Positions 5,725 through 6,703 of a stretch of 6,703 nt of DNA are shown one piece after another (position 1 is the first letter of the stretch; each line of letters opens with the position of its first letter). The stretch comes from JABDPF01 sp036351575. Its GTDB lineage: Bacteria > Pseudomonadota > Gammaproteobacteria > Xanthomonadales > SZUA-36. The notes beneath the pieces are model-generated. The model saw only the letters and a list, made by a program, of their open reading frames with translations. It did not search any database and was not told the origin of the DNA. The translations under genes were made by a program, and so were the position numbers. The stretch covers positions 1 through 6,703 of the forward strand of contig JAZBPJ010000192.1 of the NCBI GenBank assembly GCA_036351575.1, in the 5' to 3' direction.

Positions 5725-6306
5725 ATGAAACGGATTTGCGTCTACTGCGGTTCAAACCCCGGTTCAAAACCTGTCTTTCGGCAATCCGGGCGTGAACTGG
5801 GCCGGGAACTGGCGAAACGCGGCCTGGGACTGGTCTACGGCGGCGCCAGCGTCGGCGTGATGGGCGCGGTCGCAGACGGTGTGCTGGAAGCGGGCGGCTC
5901 GGCGATCGGCGTGCTGCCGCATTTTTTCTCCACCAAGGAAATTGCCCACGGCGGTCTCGACGAGTTGATCATCGTGAACTCGATGCACGAGCGAAAAGCA
6001 AAAATGTCGGAATTGTCCGATGGATTCATTGCACTGCCGGGGGGCTGGGGCACGATCGAGGAAATCTTCGAAATGCTGACCTGGGCCCAGCTGGGTCACC
6101 ATGCCAAACCCTGCGGGCTGCTGAACATCGATTCGTACTATGAAGAACTGTCCGCCTTTCTCGAAAAAGCGATAGAGAACCAATTCGTCAGGGAAGAATA
6201 CAGGCCCATGATAATGATCGAGGACGCCGCATCGCGGCTGCTCGACCGTTTTGAAAATTACCGGGCCCCGCGAGTAAAGAAATGGATCGGGTCGGAGGAA
6301 ACATGA
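5725..6306 (+). CDS. LOG family nucleoside-5'-monophosphate phosphoribohydrolase
   Basis: LOG proteins (TIGR00730 type, Rossmann-like fold) split nucleoside 5'-monophosphates such as AMP, or cytokinin ribotides, into free base and ribose 5-phosphate. The 193 residues contain the N-terminal CVYCGSNPG strand and phosphate loop (5-13), LVYGGASVGVMG (36-47), the catalytic MHERKAKM segment (87-94, R90) and PGGWGTIEE (105-113, E113), which together form the complete active-site signature. It is the short, stand-alone class. The ATG at 5725 lies four bases after the glycosylase stop; no good ribosome binding site is visible, so reinitiation from the upstream gene is likely. The stop codon overlaps the start of the VOC gene as ATGA. 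Whether it works on AMP in nucleotide turnover or makes cytokinin-like bases cannot be told from sequence; AMP or another purine ribotide is the safer guess in a bacterium without plant context. Confidence 0.95.
   Translation: MKRICVYCGSNPGSKPVFRQSGRELGRELAKRGLGLVYGGASVGVMGAVADGVLEAGGSAIGVLPHFFSTKEIAHGGLDELIIVNSMHERKAKMSELSDGFIALPGGWGTIEEIFEMLTWAQLGHHAKPCGLLNIDSYYEELSAFLEKAIENQFVREEYRPMIMIEDAASRLLDRFENYRAPRVKKWIGSEET
6294..6300 (+). promoter_or_regulatory. Strong ribosome binding site of the VOC gene
   Basis: GGAGGAA lies just before the ATG at 6303, inside the last codons of the LOG gene. It is the best Shine-Dalgarno match in the plus-strand block and suggests that the VOC protein is translated efficiently, even though its start overlaps the LOG stop. 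Confidence 0.65.
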
Positions 6307-6703
6307 TCAAGGTAAAAATGATCGATCACATCGTGCTGCGCACGGAGCAGCTGGACGAAATGATCCACTTTTACTCGGTCGTGCTCGGCTGCGCCGTGGA
6401 GCGCACCCTGCCCGCCCATGTCGGACTGACCCAGCTGCGCGCCGGCAAGTCGCTGATCGACCTGGTCAACGTGGACAGCGAGTTGGGGCGCGCCGGGGGG
6501 CCGCCGCCTTCCGGCACGGAAAAAAACGTCGACCACTTCTGCCTGCAGATCGAGGCCATTTCGGAAGATGACCTGCGGCAATGGCTCGAATCCCACGGCG
6601 TCGAAGTCGGCGACTTCGAAGTGCGTTACGGCGCCGAGGCGTTCGGCTCCTCGGTCTACATCCGCGACCCGGACAACAACATCGTCGAGCTGAGGCTGGG
6701 CCG
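6303..6703 (+). CDS. VOC superfamily (glyoxalase/dioxygenase-like) protein, 3' end cut by window
   Basis: The 133 visible codons encode a vicinal-oxygen-chelate fold protein; the frame is open at the window edge, where the fold is nearly finished. Two beta-alpha-beta-beta-beta units are visible: the first from MIDHIVLRT (6-14) through SLIDLVN (50-56), the second from NVDHFCLQIE (75-84) through FGSSVYIRDPDNNIVELR (114-131). The likely metal ligands are H9, H78 and E129, with D53 at the position where glyoxalases carry a fourth acidic ligand. The DPDNNIVEL motif is typical of the superfamily. Substrates vary widely (methylglyoxal-glutathione, catechols, fosfomycin, bleomycin), and nothing here picks one; the conserved metal residues favour an enzyme over a drug-binding protein. 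The start overlaps the LOG stop by four bases (ATGA) with a strong GGAGGAA upstream, so the two genes share a transcript. Confidence 0.92.
   Translation, partial: MIKVKMIDHIVLRTEQLDEMIHFYSVVLGCAVERTLPAHVGLTQLRAGKSLIDLVNVDSELGRAGGPPPSGTEKNVDHFCLQIEAISEDDLRQWLESHGVEVGDFEVRYGAEAFGSSVYIRDPDNNIVELRLG

Overview
The window is an ordinary stretch of a G+C-rich bacterial chromosome with two divergent gene blocks that meet in a short gap at 4106-4167. The adjacent yqgE and ruvX, with a TrmB of gammaproteobacterial style beside them, suggest a gammaproteobacterium, probably an environmental one. That placement is inference. There are no RNA genes, insertion sequences, CRISPR arrays, phage genes or attachment sites, and coding density is high.

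Left block, all minus strand and read from the centre outward: trmB (tRNA m7G46 methyltransferase); an SLC13-type membrane transporter with two cytosolic RCK_C/TrkA_C-like domains in its middle; a 104-residue double-membrane-helix protein whose ribosome binding site overlaps the transporter stop codon; and a hairpin-plus-T-tract terminator built on that protein's last codons. Next come a stand-alone two-CBS-domain protein with its own promoter, a 147-base gap with a nested inverted repeat, and a 172-residue protein of unknown function. trmB, the transporter and the small membrane protein probably form one transcript. The CBS gene and the 172-residue gene look like separate units.

Right block, all plus strand and tightly packed: yqgE/algH, ruvX (8-base overlap with yqgE), a family-6-like deoxyinosine/uracil DNA glycosylase, a LOG-family nucleoside-monophosphate phosphoribohydrolase, and a VOC-fold protein cut by the window edge. 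Spacings of -8, 10, 4 and -4 bases suggest a single operon. Its first part concerns nucleic-acid upkeep (RuvX and the glycosylase). LOG handles nucleotide breakdown or salvage, and the VOC protein has no assignable substrate.

I found no clearly new multi-gene system. The points most worth a second look are the transporter plus small-membrane-protein pair, the five-cysteine 172-residue orphan, the nested palindrome at 601-638, the terminator that overlaps both a coding end and the next promoter, and the glycosylase placed where many gammaproteobacteria carry pyr genes after ruvX.
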